From Isoetes taiwanensis (taxonomy: Eukaryota; Streptophyta; Lycopodiopsida; Isoetales; Isoetaceae), in contig JAJEKV010000033.1 of assembly GCA_021234155.1 (NCBI GenBank), positions 2,151,454 to 2,215,453 of the forward strand: a stretch of 64,000 nucleotides of DNA, written 5' to 3'. How positions within the stretch are numbered: position 1 is the first letter of the stretch; every line of letters begins with the position of its first letter. Below, one piece after another: positions 41,937 to 54,262 of the stretch. The position numbers and the translations under genes were made by a program. A model generated the notes under the pieces. It was not told the origin of the DNA and made no database searches. It saw only the letters and a list, made by a program, of their open reading frames with translations.

Positions 41937-44510
41937 ATGTTCCTGCCTCTTACCAGAATTCTTGGACTTTCTGGAAAAATAGTGAAGATCCTCCATTTTC
42001 GAACTCTTCCAGGTACAACTAGTTTTGGCCATCAAATTTCCGTGATATTTTTATTCGTGATTCTGGGGATTGAAGAGCAAATCCTTTTGACACAGTCCCC
42101 ATATCCCCAGGATCTTAGAATCTTTTGCATGTGCTGAGCAATTGCTTAATAAAGGGCATCTGAATCTGAAGGAGGCGCTCAGAGTTTCGGAATCTCTAGA
42201 GCAGAATGGAATCCCTTTGTCTAGAAATTTTGCATATTGTCTTCTCCAGGGTTGCACAAAAGAAAAGACCCTGGATTTTTGCAGACAAGTCCATTCTCTT
42301 GTTGTCCGTGGTAACATTGATTCTATTGCCGTTTTGGGCGATCACCTCATACGTTTGTTTTCGTCTCATGGAAGCTTGTTTGAGGCAAATCAAGCATTTG
42401 ATAGAGTTAACACACCAACTATGTATACATGGAATGCTGTCATTTCTGCAAATATCAAGCTTGAACAGGCTGATATGGCCCTTGATTTGTATGGTAAGAT
42501 GAGGGTATCAAATGTTCAAAGCAACATGCATATTTATTTGCATTTACTCAAAGGATGCACTATGACAGAAGATCTTATATGCGGCAGGCTTATGCACGAG
42601 GAGATAATTCAAGACTGCATCGAACCCGATGTTCTTATTAGTTGTGCACTTATCAGCATGTATGCTAAATGTGGAAGCTTGGTAGAGGCATCTCAAGTGT
42701 TTAATAAAATGCCTCACAAAAACGTAGTATCATGGGGGAATCTAATTGCAGGATATGTCTGGCATGGACAGGGCCATTCTGCTCTGGAATGTGTTAAGAA
42801 ACTACAGGAGCTGGGATTAAAACCCGAGAAGACCACAACATTAAGCATTTTGAAAGCATGCAGTAATGCAGGTTCAATTCAACATGGAAGGCTCATGCAT
42901 GGTGAGGCTATTGCCAATAAGTTCATATCAGATGTAGCTGTAGGGAGCGCCCTGATTGATATGTACGCCAAATGTGGAAGTCTGGAGGAGGCAATAAAAT
43001 TGATTGACCAGTTGCCAAACAGGAACCATATATCATGGAGTGCAATAATTTCAGCATATGTTAATAGTGCATGCCATATGTTTGCCTTAGAAAGCTTTCA
43101 GAGGATGCAAGAGGAGGGTATAAAGCCAGATAATATGACATTTTCAAGCATCTTGAAAGCATGTGGTGGCCTAGAGGCTATAGAATATGGAAGGCTGGTA
43201 CATCACGAGATCATCAGAAGTACAGTAGAAAAAGACATTATTCTTGAAAATTCACTTGTTGACATGTATGCGAAATGTAGAAGCTTGGAAGAGGCAAGTA
43301 CTGTATTTAATAAACTGCAATTACGTAATGTTGTATCATGGGGTGCAATGATTGCTGGATATGCTCAGCAGGGACATGGCCAACTTGCTCTCCAGTTCTA
43401 TGAAAATATGAAATTGGAAGGTGTAGAGCCAGACGAAAGCATATTTTCAAGTATCTTGAAAGCATGTTCTGCTATTGGAGCAATAGAAAGGGGCAGGTTA
43501 GTACATGATCGGATCATTGAAACTGGTTTTGAAGCAGAGAATATAATTGGAAGTACCTTAATTGATATGTATGCCAGATGTGGAAGCCTAGAGGAGGCAC
43601 AGAAGTTACTTGATGAATTGCAGCTTCATGACGACATTGTGTCATGGAGTGCCATGATTGTAGGGTATTCACAGTGTGGTGACATTGGCCAGGTCCGTAA
43701 GTGTCTTGATAAAATGCAAAAAGAAGGCATTACGCCTGATAGGGTAGCATTCCTTAGCATCCTTGCAGCTTGCAGCCATGCAGGTGCCATCCATGAAGCC
43801 TGTTTGTACTTTAACTCTATGGTAACAGATTATGCCATCAGACCAGACATGAACCATTACACTTGCATGGTTGATATTTTTTCTCGCGCAGGACATCTAA
43901 CTCAGGCAGAACATCTGTTGGAGTTGATTCAATCTGACATCATTGGATGGACATCACTGCTCTCTGCCTGCAGGACGTATGGTAATGTCGAGATGGGAAG
44001 ACGATGCTTTGCTCAGCTTATTAGAATTGATTGTCATTATGCTGGTAGTTATGTGCTCCTGTCCAATATTTACATTGATGCACATATGGTATGCGATGCT
44101 GAAAACATTGAGGAACTTAGGAGAGCTTCGGGTGCATGGAAGAAAGTTGCAAAGGCATGGATTGAAGTTGGCAATAAGGTGCATGAGTTTGTTGTGGGTG
44201 ATAGATCTTATCCACAAACTGATGAAATTTATGACGATTTTGAGGAGATTAATTAAAATATAGGGAGGGGAAGGGTATAGAGAATATGCATTTGTGGGCA
44301 CAGTGAGAAAGGGAGAAACTAGCAATAGCATTTGGGCTTGCATCTCAAGGCACAACCATTAGAGCCACTAAAAACCTTTGAGTATGCCAGGACTGTCATA
44401 ATGCTGCAAAAATTATCTCCAGCATTGAAAGCCGAAAGATTATTATCGGGGATGCATATGGCATGCACCAATTCTTACATGGGGCTTGCTCCTGCAATGA
44501 TTACAAATGA
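41937..44510 (+). pseudogene. PPR-DYW protein pseudogene (PLS-class RNA-editing factor family)
   Basis: In organelles these proteins bind RNA through PPR repeats and edit C to U with a DYW deaminase. The main frame is open from 42091 to TAA 44254-44256 with about 14-15 PPR repeats (VGSALIDMYAKCGSLEEA, SWGAMIAGYAQQGHG). An E region (GSYVLLSNIY) and the start of the DYW domain (WIEVGNKVHEFVVGD) follow. Its first in-frame ATG is only at 42421. A likely start at 41937 is in another frame that stops at 42135-42137. Past the stop, the rest of DYW is still readable: HSEK (44299-44310), then in another frame KLAIAFGLASQG, CQDCH and CSCNDY, ending in K and not W (44508-44510 TGA). TGA 44379-44381 interrupts this fossil. 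A truncated PPR-E protein could still be made if an upstream start is spliced in. Confidence 0.85.
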
Positions 44511-45219
44511 AGACTTTGCTTGTACAATGACAGCAGCAACTTACATGAAACAAAGATTACTGAAGCAAAGGATTGGCCAAACCAAACCTTGCAAGTTGAA
44601 TCAACCCAACGAAATATGTTCACAGCCAGAATGGGCATTGCAAATTGTTGAATTGCTGCAACCAAATATAATGCTCATATTCATAACAGGGCGTCAATGA
44701 AATTGGAAATAAGATAAATTTGGCACCAAACGACATCTCAGAAAGATAATATAAACAAGGTGCTAGCCCATAAAGGGTTGCTCTCGGTGGCCCGAGAGGG
44801 TGTGGTCCTCGTGGGGTGTCTCTTTCTTATCAAGATGCCATGTCATGAGGAAGAAATTGTTGATTCTTTATTAACATTTTTTGTCAATGGCAAGGTATTT
44901 CCATTGTAACTTGTGTATGCATTTGTATAGTCACTGAGGCGAAGTTAGTGTGCTAGTGAACGTGTTTTGACTGCTATCTATCATACTGGTTGGAGTTACA
45001 TGGCATAGCTTAAGAGAAAGCCATGCATGCCCGCATGTGGTCACTCTTCGGGCTAACATATCGACGGATTAACAAATTGCAAATGGCCATAAACTGTAGG
45101 TTGATTAATTTGTTGGATGCAATGAATTGTAGGATGCTGGAGAACATTCTGACATGTCACATTACTCACATAACTAGAAGTTAAAAAAGCCTTTTGGCAG
45201 ACGTTGTCCATGTCCATAT
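44511..45219. other. No gene recognised
   Basis: This is AT-rich sequence between the PPR pseudogene and the LINE fragment, with no convincing frame or repeat. Confidence 0.5.
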
Positions 45220-45535
45220 GGCCATCCAATTAATTCTTTGTAAAATCAAATGTCTGGTTCACAGATTTTATCCATAAATGTCGGCAATTTGTCCCTTATG
45301 TGCAAAGAGGGAGGAGACAGTTAGACATTGCTTCTTCTTGTGTCAACATGTCAGGCTTGCTTGGTTGTGGCTTCAAGACTTTTTTTGCTGTAATTTGAAT
45401 AGCCAACATGTGCTATTGGGAGCCTATCTGAGTGAAAATTTGGCAAAGAAAACTTATCATTTTGCTTCATCATGGTTCATCTGGTCCATTTGGAAAGAAA
45501 GAATCTCCTCATATTCAAGGTTATGCTCGTTCTGA
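45220..45535 (+). pseudogene. LINE zf-RVT (reverse-transcriptase zinc-binding) fragment
   Basis: The plus frame at 45278-45535 reads CPLCAKREETVRHCFFLCQH followed by RLAWLWLQDFF. This is the CxxC...HxxxxC pattern of the zinc-binding domain at the C-terminus of plant LINE reverse transcriptases. Upstream sequence (CKIKCLVHRFYP) fits the preceding part but contains a stop at about 45275. No RT catalytic region remains. Confidence 0.8.
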
Positions 45536-45821
45536 CTCGTTTCCAGACTCTGACAAGTATAGTAATTCTGGCCAAAATGATCGACATTCTTTATGCATGT
45601 TCAAAGTACAAAACCACTAATACAAATACGTTCAGATTGCTATGATTGTCAGAATATTCCATATATCTTTCACTTGCAAGTTTACATGCACTTTGCACTT
45701 TGTGCATGTATATTGATGACTAGACATGCTGACATCATCATCTTTGATGACATGGACTATATATACTAGAGTTACGCTCCATTTTCATTTACTTGAGTTG
45801 ATTCATTGTAGAGCATGAGAT

Positions 45822-46345
45822 TGTGACACCCCCCACTACCCTCCCCCCTTTCTTTTTGAAGGCAATATGGTGCTTTTTAATTATACATTTTGCTTTCTGT
45901 TTTCATATTGGTCCGCTTTTTATGGTCGGTGGATATGACGCCTAAAAAATTAAACCGATGGCTTAACTTTCTGGATTGGTAGAAGAGGAAAACAAAGATG
46001 TAAGAAATTTAGTACATTCTTTCAGAATATAATGTTCCTTCATGATCTAGGTGTGCAAACCTACAGGAGGGTTGGGGAAAAAGTTGAAGGCAAGCCTAGA
46101 CCTATTATTTTGTGCTTCTGAGATATTGAATCTCAAGATAGAGTTTTTCTATGATGTCCCCTGCTTGTATACGATGCCCTGCACATATAGAACTGGAGTT
46201 CATCCCCCCTGTCAGCGCAAGGCCCGCTAACACGAGCCCATCTACCTATCATCGGGCTCTTGATGGTGAACAAGAACCTGATGGGGAAGAATAGACGTGT
46301 CATTCATCCCGTCTCCCTCGGGATCTACCTAGCTGCAGAAGCACA
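45822..46345. repeat. Diverged LTR fragment of the TGTGACG superfamily
   Basis: It begins near 'tgtgacaccccccac' and, from about 46170, tracks the start region of the other LTRs (tacgatgccctgcacatata, gacgtgtcattcatcccgt). No matching end was found. Confidence 0.4.
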
Positions 46346-46429
46346 TAAACATAAGCATACAAGTTTTTTAATCGATCCTACGGTGCATATTCTAGCGTGT
46401 GCATGTTCCAGTTTGTCCATGTTCTAGTT

Positions 46430-46810
46430 TTCTAAGAATTTATGAAGATTTTCCTTTTTTACGAGATTTCCTTATTATAGGATTCAAGTTCTCTTAAATT
46501 TTATGAGATTCCGTTAGATTCTTTTAGATCCTCTTATATTTTGTGAGGTTCCCTTAGATTGTATGGAGATTCCCTTAAATTCAATGAAGGTGCCGTCATC
46601 GTTGTTATGGTGCATGTTCCAATTTTAGCATGTTTCTATGGTGCGAAGTTGGGTAGGCGAGTAGCAAGGTTCCCTTAGATTTTATGAAATTCCCTTAGAT
46701 TCTATGAGGGTTACATTAGATTCTCCAAAATTCCCCTACATTCCCAAGGACTTTATGAAGATTCGCATAGATTCTTTCACGATATTGCGTAGATTCCCAT
46801 AGATTACCAT
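46430..46810. repeat. Degenerate minisatellite
   Basis: About a dozen imperfect copies of a roughly 20-25 bp motif (ttcccttagattytatgaga-like) lie in a row. No coding potential. Confidence 0.65.
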
Positions 46811-48294
46811 TTTTGGATTACACTATTCCTAGAGTATAATTTTGGGCTGATGCATGATGCATGGATAAGGCAAAGAACATTTGGAGAGCTAGAAAAGTTA
46901 TGCACGAATAACATTAAATTTGGCCCTATAACCCAACTTCAAATGTCGGGAGAAGAGCTTAAAGGAACGAATTAGAAGATGATCTTTGTATTAAATGTCA
47001 TGATGCATCAAGTATGGCAAAAAGCTGATAGACACGAAAATCTATCCCGCAACTATTTCATGTGTTCTACACTAAAGGAATTTTGATATTTTGAAATGTT
47101 TGTCTAGTTGTCCATAAAGAACAATGTATTGACGGACAACACAAGCGAAGATTAAATGTTGAAATAAACAGTTGAGACGCTGTTATGCTCCTCTCTTATA
47201 TAATCGTGACTCTATGAGGTGTTCTATTGAGCAATAAATACCGCTAGTTTTTTTTTTTTTTTGTGCATGTGATATTGATCGAATGTGTAACTTGGTAATC
47301 CATACATTGGATTACGAAAAACATGGCTCTTCGTTTTTAAACCTAGGCATTTTAAGGTTGATAAAGTTTGTTAACCTTCTTAATATTATTCGTCGACAAC
47401 TTTTATGCTTGGCAAGGCCTCGAGAACATTTTATTCGAAATATGAGAATAAATTTTTTCTGAAACATGTTTGGTTGTTAAATTGTATCTACCCTATTAGC
47501 CTAGCTTGCTATGTTCTGAAACATGTTTGGTTGTTAAATTGTATCTACCCTATTAGCCTAGCTTGCTATATTAGCCTAGCTTGCTATGTTCTGTCTACCT
47601 CGAATGCCCAACCCACGTTTAAAATGCAAGACATGGATTATCTTATGGGATCAAAGCACACAAGTGTTTTACACAGATATATCATGCATCACATGAAGCA
47701 TTTATTTCATCCATTTGTTTTATGCATAGTACACATTGGGGTTGTAGCTTCACAATTCATGGCTCAACCCTCGTCACGAGTCAAGGATAATATTGTACAT
47801 GGAAATAGTCTTCAAATATATGTGTATCATGCAATACTTCATATATTTGAAGCATCCGTGGGGCATCTTGGAAAGCTTCTCCGTAAGACGGATGATTCAA
47901 TCCCGATATGGTGCAACGACAACGCAAGAACTATGTCCACCAAAGCCAAAGGAATTTGATGTTCCAACTCTAATGTCAAGTTCTTGTTTGTTCCCAGCAA
48001 CGACAACACCAATATCCTGATAACAGCATGTCATTTATTAGGTGTGCAGCAACGTAGTTGCCTGCACATAAAATCCCAAATCTATGTAACCAGTTCTGAT
48101 TGCCTGCATACAATGAAAAGACTCAGTACATAGCATGCAATTCCGGATTGATTGCAACCTCCCTAACAAAAAATGCATATCCCGCTTCCAGGACCTTCGC
48201 GTGTGGAGTTCATTTTTAACTGTAGATTTGGAAACAGGACATTAATCCCTTTGTTTTAACCAAATTTTATCTCAGCTTTGAATTATAACTCTAC
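46811..48294. other. Intergenic region, short tandem duplication, possible KAS I 3' exon remnant
   Basis: A ~54-bp block (ctgaaacatgtttggttgtt...) is duplicated in tandem at about 47459-47567. On the minus strand near 48085-48115, 'AIRTGYIDLGF' resembles the KAS I segment AIRTGWVHPN and may be the remains of a downstream exon. A plus-strand frame at 47405-47959 is not recognisable. Confidence 0.4.
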
Positions 48295-50602
48295 CTCAGG
48301 ATTGTGCCCAAAGCTTTTCATTATTGCTTTGTACTCCTGAATATCACCAGCTCGTGTAGATGTTGCATGCGCATTAACATAATTAACTTCTTGGCGCTTT
48401 ATTCCTGACTGCGCTATCGCTTTTTCTATGCAAAGTGAAACCCCCGTTCCTGCACGCAGTATAACAAAAGGTAAGAGAAGCAAGCAAGATTTGGATGTAA
48501 GGGGCATAATAACAATGATACTTCACCATCCGGATGAGGTTCTGTCATATGGTATGCATCACAGGTGACACTACCCCCAAGAAATTCAGCATAGATTTGT
48601 GCCCCTCTTCGCTGCAACAACCCAAATGAAAGTTTATCAAACCATAGATTTACATCTCAAACACAATGATTGTTTCCCTATCTACCTTAGCATGTTCGAA
48701 TTCTACCAAAAGGAGAACACCAGCTCCTTCTCCCATCATAAAACCATCTCTGTCCTGATATACATAATCAGCAAATTGTTAGACCATGAACCATGTCCCT
48801 GTCCTGAGATATTCAATATGCCAGATAGTATCACTACCTGATCCCAAGGCCGTGAACCCTTTATGGGGTCATCATTCCTTTGAGAAAGAGCTCTGCATGC
48901 TACAAATCCTCCTAAGCCTGCAAAAGCTTTAAATGTAAATGGTAGGGACACTGATATTTCAGGCTAGATAAAAGCTGAACAAGCTAAAATGCCAAGCCAA
49001 ATAAGACAAACAAAAATAGAAATACCATTCTTACCTATCGGAATAATCGCAACATCAGATCCACCTGACAACATGATGTCCTGTGCAAAACGAAACAGAT
49101 AATATGAAAATTCTATCAAGAAACTCACATGTCTATTCAAGACCCGAACTTACGGCTTCTCCTCGTATTGAGTAATTAGATCCCATCCAATGCCAAATTG
49201 CAGAAGTTGCTAATTGCACATGCCGAAGTTGCTAGTTGCACATGCTGTTGATATTGAGTAATTAGGTCCCATCCAACCCTGCCAAATAGTTCAAGTCAAA
49301 CTTTATACAGCTTTGTTATGCATAGGCCTTTAACACTAGTAGCATGCTCACTAAGTCCGTTGCTAGCATGGCAGAACCCATATTCGTTGTTGCAAACGGA
49401 ACGCAAAAAGGGTTCATTTTCCTGTGGGAGACCCTCAAAGCTTCAATAATATCATTGAAAACCTGCAAATGTTGAAAAACTCAACAGAACATTTTTGAGA
49501 AGGTACAACTAAGCATTTTGAGGAGCATTTCTTTGGTGATACCTGCATCCCTCCCAAAGCAGAACCAATGAGAATGCCACATTTTGTTTTATCCAGTTCC
49601 TTCATGGCTTCTGAATCAATTCCTGCATCTACCACTGCCTTTTTGCCTGCTGTAAGCAAATATAGCATAAACTTGTCCATACGCTTTGAAAGCTTAACAG
49701 CAACCCAACCATCAGTTGAAGATGACTTTATCTCTTCGCCAATTCTCTGACAAACAAAAAAAAAACCAGTCGGCCCTATATTCAGCTACTATAAACGGGC
49801 CTTCAGACAGGGATATTTCGTCCCCATGGGAAAGCATTTCCTTAACATAAAAGGCTAAAAAGAACTAAAGTTTTTGAGGAGCACATACCAATGAAAAATA
49901 CATCAGGATCATCTCCAAGACAACAAACTAGTCCCATCCCTGTGATTACCACCCTCCTTGGCTTAGTGGAAATTTTTTTTTTCTCTGTTGATCCCTTAGC
50001 TGGCTGAACTGCAACAGCCGTAACCCTCTCTGCAGGGTCAGCAGAATGAAGTCTAGTGAATAAGAACAGCTCCAAAAGGTTTGAAACAATATTTTAAGAG
50101 TGCTAAGAACTTTAAAAGATGCTAAGAGTGGGCAAACTATAACTTCATGTCATCCATGTTGTCCTAGACAATGTTACAATGTTGCATGCAAAATGCTTAA
50201 GGGTTGCTGAAGATATTTGCAACATAGCAAAGAAGTAGATAAATTCTTACCCAATATTGGAGCAGGGACACACGAACCCAAATCTCAGCCACAAAAGCCC
50301 ATGAAGCTCGGCAATGCAGGTTCTTTCACATTAATATGCATGTGCGGTACAATTGCTATAGTGTCATGAATAAAACCCAACAACTACACATAAAGCAGAT
50401 CCGGCATGACAGCAAATTTACCTGCCCCTGCAGCTTTGAGACGTCTTCGACCTGCCCTTACATGCCTGGAACTCAGAGATGATATATCTTCCCCGAAGAA
50501 AGGCAACCATTTGCAACTGTTATACTCAGGACAAGCCTCAAAGGAAAGACATAACCCTAACCCAGAAAGGCTCGAGCCGCACATGGCAACCACACTGCCC
50601 AT
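48295..50602 (-). pseudogene. KASI: Plastid 3-oxoacyl-ACP synthase I (KAS I) pseudogene
   Basis: KAS I elongates acyl-ACP chains in plastid fatty-acid synthesis. Exons with GT/AG borders, 5' to 3', are 50602-50422 (basic, transit-like), 50029-49889 (RRVVITGMGLV), 49746-49543 (KLSKRMDKFMLYLLTAGKKA) and 49462-49352 (NMGSAMLATDL). Next come 49278-49154 (GPNYSISTACATSNF, the active-site Cys), 49080-49035 (SGGSDVAIIPI), 48917-48838 (GLGGFVACRALSQRNDDP) and 48753-48686 (DGFMMGEGAGVLLL). The last two are 48611-48527 ([18 protein letters not shown]) and 48449-48295 (VNYVNAHATST, catalytic His). Defects: the segment between exons 2 and 3 (the 'LL.G.SGI..I..FD' region) is lost. Exon 49278-49154 holds an internal duplication and a TAG. 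The final exons with the second catalytic His (KSMIGH) are gone. It is therefore not functional. Confidence 0.9.
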
Positions 50603-51289
50603 GGATTGAGAAAGCTCGCCTGGAAAGATAAGACCACGAACTGCTGGGTATTGCTTGGATCTGTGGATGCTGCTTACGTCTGGATCTTCTTCTTCGACCT
50701 GGTTCCGAAGGCAAGGTTCTTGATTCCTCTGTAGATAGGCCAGAAACAGTCCTGGAAATGCAAGCAGCCAGGAGCCAAGTACAAAATCGATTCTGAGCTC
50801 CGGCATGCAGCCAAGACAAACAAATCAGAAAGCCATGGGCAGATACTGACAATTAATCTGCCCAATATGAAGGAGCGCCAACTATTTCGTCCAAACGGAA
50901 TCGCCATACCCGGAAGCACAGTGAGCTCCACCATCGCCGCCATTTCACACACACGAAGAAATGAAAAGAGGAAAAAAAAAACACAGGAATTAACCAACCC
51001 ATCATAGCCGTCCCGGTACCCTACTCTTCACAAAATCCGAGATTCCCTAACTTCCATACCCCGAAATTCTCAGAAGCAATCTGCAATTCAAATCTCAACA
51101 ACGCGCCAACAACATCGAGAACGCCAGGCGCTCACCAGCAATTGCAGGCTCGTCCCCACACCATCTCCAAAATCCTCTATCCCGACGTCGTCCACACACC
51201 CAATCACAACCGTCCAATATACCACGTGGCAGTTTAGAAGGCGTAGATGGCCCCAATTATCAGTGTTAGGCAGCCCTCTATAAGAATAT
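50603..51289. other. Upstream flank of the KAS I pseudogene
   Basis: The minus-strand frame stays open upstream to 50806, so the original start is uncertain. A second ATG frame (50935, MVELTVLPGMAIPFGRNSW) ends at 50674-50676 and has a possible donor just before its stop. A G-box, CACGTG, lies at 51223-51228 and could be a promoter element of the former gene. Confidence 0.4.
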
Positions 51290-51398
51290 ATATAGGTTAG
51301 ATAGATAGATAGCATCACATGAAATACATATCCGCCTCGAAGGGTGTCTCACCATAACATAACATCTGAACAACAATTATCAGTAACACCAACAAGGA

Positions 51399-51519
51399 AG
51401 GGAAATCCTACCCAAGGCTTGGACTCATAGGGATCGACTGAAGGCTTGGGTCTCCAGAAGGGAAATCCTACCCAAGGCTTGGACTCATAGGGATCGACTG
51501 AAGGCTTGGGTCTCCAGAG
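51399..51519. repeat. 60-bp perfect tandem duplication
   Basis: Two copies of the block from 'agggaaatcctacccaagg' to 'cttgggtctccaga' lie head to tail within the LTR. Confidence 0.9.
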
Positions 51520-51652
51520 GTCAATGCAGACAAAATTCATGACAAATAGATTTGGCTGGTATAAGAACATGGTTGTTGGGTAGTCCATTCCATCTGCCCC
51601 TCCCGTGCATACTTCGCAGATAGGCTAAAAAGTATTGGGGTTGTGACCATAG

Positions 51653-51987
51653 TGATATGGTCTGTGGGGTATGGGATAAAGCCTAGAAAGGTTGGGGGCC
51701 CATTGGATAACGATTTCCTTGAAGGATCCGCCCTTTTGGTGTGTTGGTTATCACTAGAGATGCTAGTGCATAACATTTGGTATCAGAGCCAAGGTTCAAT
51801 TTCTCGTGGCAACATTGGTGTGTTCCACATGCTTGAGGGCAAGCATCTTGAGGAAGAGGAGGAATTGATATGGTCTGTGGGGTATGGGATAAAGCCTAGA
51901 AAGGTTGGGGCCCATTGGATAACGATTTCCTTGAAGGATCCGCCCTTTTGGTGTGTTGGTTATCACTAGAGATACTAGTGCATAACA
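51653..51987 (+). mobile_element. TRIM (terminal-repeat retrotransposon in miniature), 335 bp, complete
   Basis: Two LTRs (51653-51775, 123 bp; 51866-51987, 122 bp) start TGATATGGTCTG and end GTGCATAACA. They differ by one substitution (gctag/actag) and one G. The interior is 90 bp. A primer site TGGTATCAGAGCC (51778-51790, tRNA-iMet type) lies 2 nt after the first LTR, and a polypurine tract AGGAAGAGGAGGAA lies just before the second. The target duplication CATAG sits at 51648-51652 and 51988-51992. It has no coding capacity and must be mobilised in trans. LTR similarity implies recent insertion. Confidence 0.93.
51778..51790 (+). other. TRIM primer binding site
   Basis: TGGTATCAGAGCC, the canonical initiator-Met tRNA complement of plant LTR elements, lies 2 nt from the LTR end. 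Confidence 0.9.
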
Positions 51988-52419
51988 CATAGCCTATCAA
52001 ATGCATAGTCAGAGGGACTACTCCTGGGTTGTATCTTCCCAGATCCAATGAGGCAGGAGGGGATCACTCCCCTCCAGAAGATCCATGCCAACTGCAGGTG
52101 AACTGGAGAGCCACTACTCGTCTACGGCTTGAACCTGCATCACCTAGGAGGTGTGTGCCCATGCCTTGCCCACACGCGGTGGCAAACTACCAGGCCTAGC
52201 CTACAATGTTCCCTGGACGTCGATACGCACCAGAGGGACCAATTGTAGTTGGACAAATCTCCTTTATCAGCCGGTCTGACCCCGCCACCACAACCACGCG
52301 GGCTCCTATGCACATGCTACAATTACTGGGTGCTAAAGAAGTAATTCTAGGAGCATGATCTACAAAGACTCGGGTCTCTACCCCCCATTATACAAGAGGC
52401 ACGCATAGAGATAAAGGAA

Positions 52420-54262
52420 GGAAGGAAGGAAGTATATTTTAACGTCCACGGAGACCAACTAGCCTATGAGACGGTTTTACAATATAGTGGAAAGTTTCCA
52501 AACACAAAATAAAACCACAGAAACCCTGTACAATGTGTCTCTACCACTGGGATGAAAAAACACCCCGTGTGGGAGGAAAAACCCTTGTAGTAGGCATTGA
52601 GAGGCCCTATTTCGGCGCTCAAATTCCCTGTGCTGTGAGGGACTCCCTGACGGTGGAGACTTGCAGAATGTAGGACACAAGACGTGCCACCATTGGCGAA
52701 GCCAGCAGTTGGTGAATTGCTATCTTAGAGCATCTGAGATCGGCATGAGCTGCTTGGATGTATGCATATGCTGGGCATTCCTGTAGAGCATGGTGACAGC
52801 ACTGGCATAATCTCTCATGCTGGGGGATTCCCTGCCCTCCATCCGTACCTCAGCGGCCTGTCTTAATTCTGAGATGGTGGGACCCTGTCCTTATTGCAGC
52901 TATAGCTCTTCGTTTCTTGGTGGAAATGTGTGCCTTGAATCTTGGTGGGGGCCGTGTTCAAGCGGCCGGATTGACCTGTGTGTGGTAGTGCTCGTTTTGG
53001 GCTTTGCAAGAGTGGGCGCATCCCACGAGAGGCAAAGAAAAGCCAAGATTCAAATGCAGCTCCTGCTCTGCGATATCCGACATATCCACAATGTGTTGGT
53101 AGTCTATGGACCATCGTACGAACCATCCCCTACAATGCTCTTGCCATACTCTCTTCAGACGTTGCAGCCCTTGTGCCAATAACAGAGCCCGGGGAGGAAG
53201 ACGTTGCGCATCCATTTCGTCGACCTTATGGAAATATGCAAGGTGCTGCAAGATAGCGTATCGTCTTCGAGGGGCCAAAAGCCGTCTCATACAGCAAAAT
53301 TGGATAAGGCACCGTGTCCTTGACGCCTAGGCTGTATGTCAGCCTTCTGCACCCTCTCTAGCTTATCCCAAGTGCCCTTGCTAATCGCTGGCCCCCAGAC
53401 CTCTACCCCATACAACGATCTTCGGTTCCACGAAAGTGCTTTCGGAACAAGTGTGCTTTTGCGCGTCCCAATCGCAGAGATCTATTCTCGGATGTGACTA
53501 TTCTTACGCATTGCATCTGGGGCTTTCCATCCCGCTACCGACCCTTCTTTCTACACAGTCATCCCATAGCATGTTAGCCGAGAAATCGATTCCCAGATAC
53601 TTAAAGGTCCTTACAACTTCCATTCTTTGTCCTCTGTAATAGAAGTCTGGGATATCATGCTGCGCAGACAAGATTGGCAACAACTTGGTTTTCTGCTGGT
53701 TGACTGCCATTCCTGCTATGTCACAGAATTGACTGAGAGCATCCAAATGTTCCTGCATACTCCTGGCTGTATGGGATAATAAGCCCAGATCGTCTGCATA
53801 GAGCAACTGTTTTACTGTATATGCCTCTGGCAACTGCGGGCCACCACCTCCATGTTCTTCCATCCAGGTCTCCAACTTGTCAATATAGAGTCCAAAAAAG
53901 CATTGGAGATAACAGGCATCCCTGTTTAACACCTATGGTGCTGTTCACCCAGTGGTCTGACGCAGGCAAAGTGGCATATATTCCGTCATACAGCCGGTAG
54001 ATGGCATTCTACAAATCATGTGGGACATGTAGCTCCTGCAAGCGTTGCCACAACAGGTCCCGAGGGACCGTATCATATGCCGTCTTAAAATCCACGAAAC
54101 AGCAATACAGGTCACGTCGTGCATTGCGGCTAGCTTCCATAAGGATTCTGAGAGTAAAAATATGATCACTCGTGGAGTGGGTAGGGCGGAAACCTGCCTG
54201 GCCAACTGCACGCACTCTAGTTTCCTCCACCCATTGCATTAACTTCTTCTCTAGCACCCCTG
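52420..54262 (-). mobile_element. 5'-truncated LINE (non-LTR retrotransposon) with RT domain
   Basis: Minus-strand frames, broken by stops and shifts, give the RT: QAGFRPTHSTSDHIFTLRIL (about 54195-54130) and VDFKTAYDTVPRDLLW (motif A). GVKQGCLLSPMLFGLYIDKL (motif B) and LLYADDLGLLSHTARSM (YADD at about 53789-53800) follow. Further C-terminal is a YGVEVWGP..S...W..LERVQK-like segment, familiar from early-diverging land-plant LINEs. The 3' end is a (CTTC)n tail on the minus strand (plus-strand ggaaggaaggaagg near 52417-52431). The endonuclease and first ORF are absent. It inserted into an LTR. Confidence 0.88.

Noticed and set aside
46430-46810. CRISPR-like array
   Set aside because: Copies are contiguous and degenerate with no constant repeat and unique spacers, and the context is a plant nuclear genome.
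47405-47959. 184-codon plus-strand frame
   Set aside because: Its length comes from a tandem duplication (LKHVWLLNCIYPISLACY twice). There is no family resemblance, and the composition looks random.
50674-50997. Alternative KAS I first exon (MVELTVLPGMAIPFG)
   Set aside because: It has a possible splice donor but cannot be joined in frame to the next recognisable exon as well as 50602-50422 can. It is kept only as a note in the flank.
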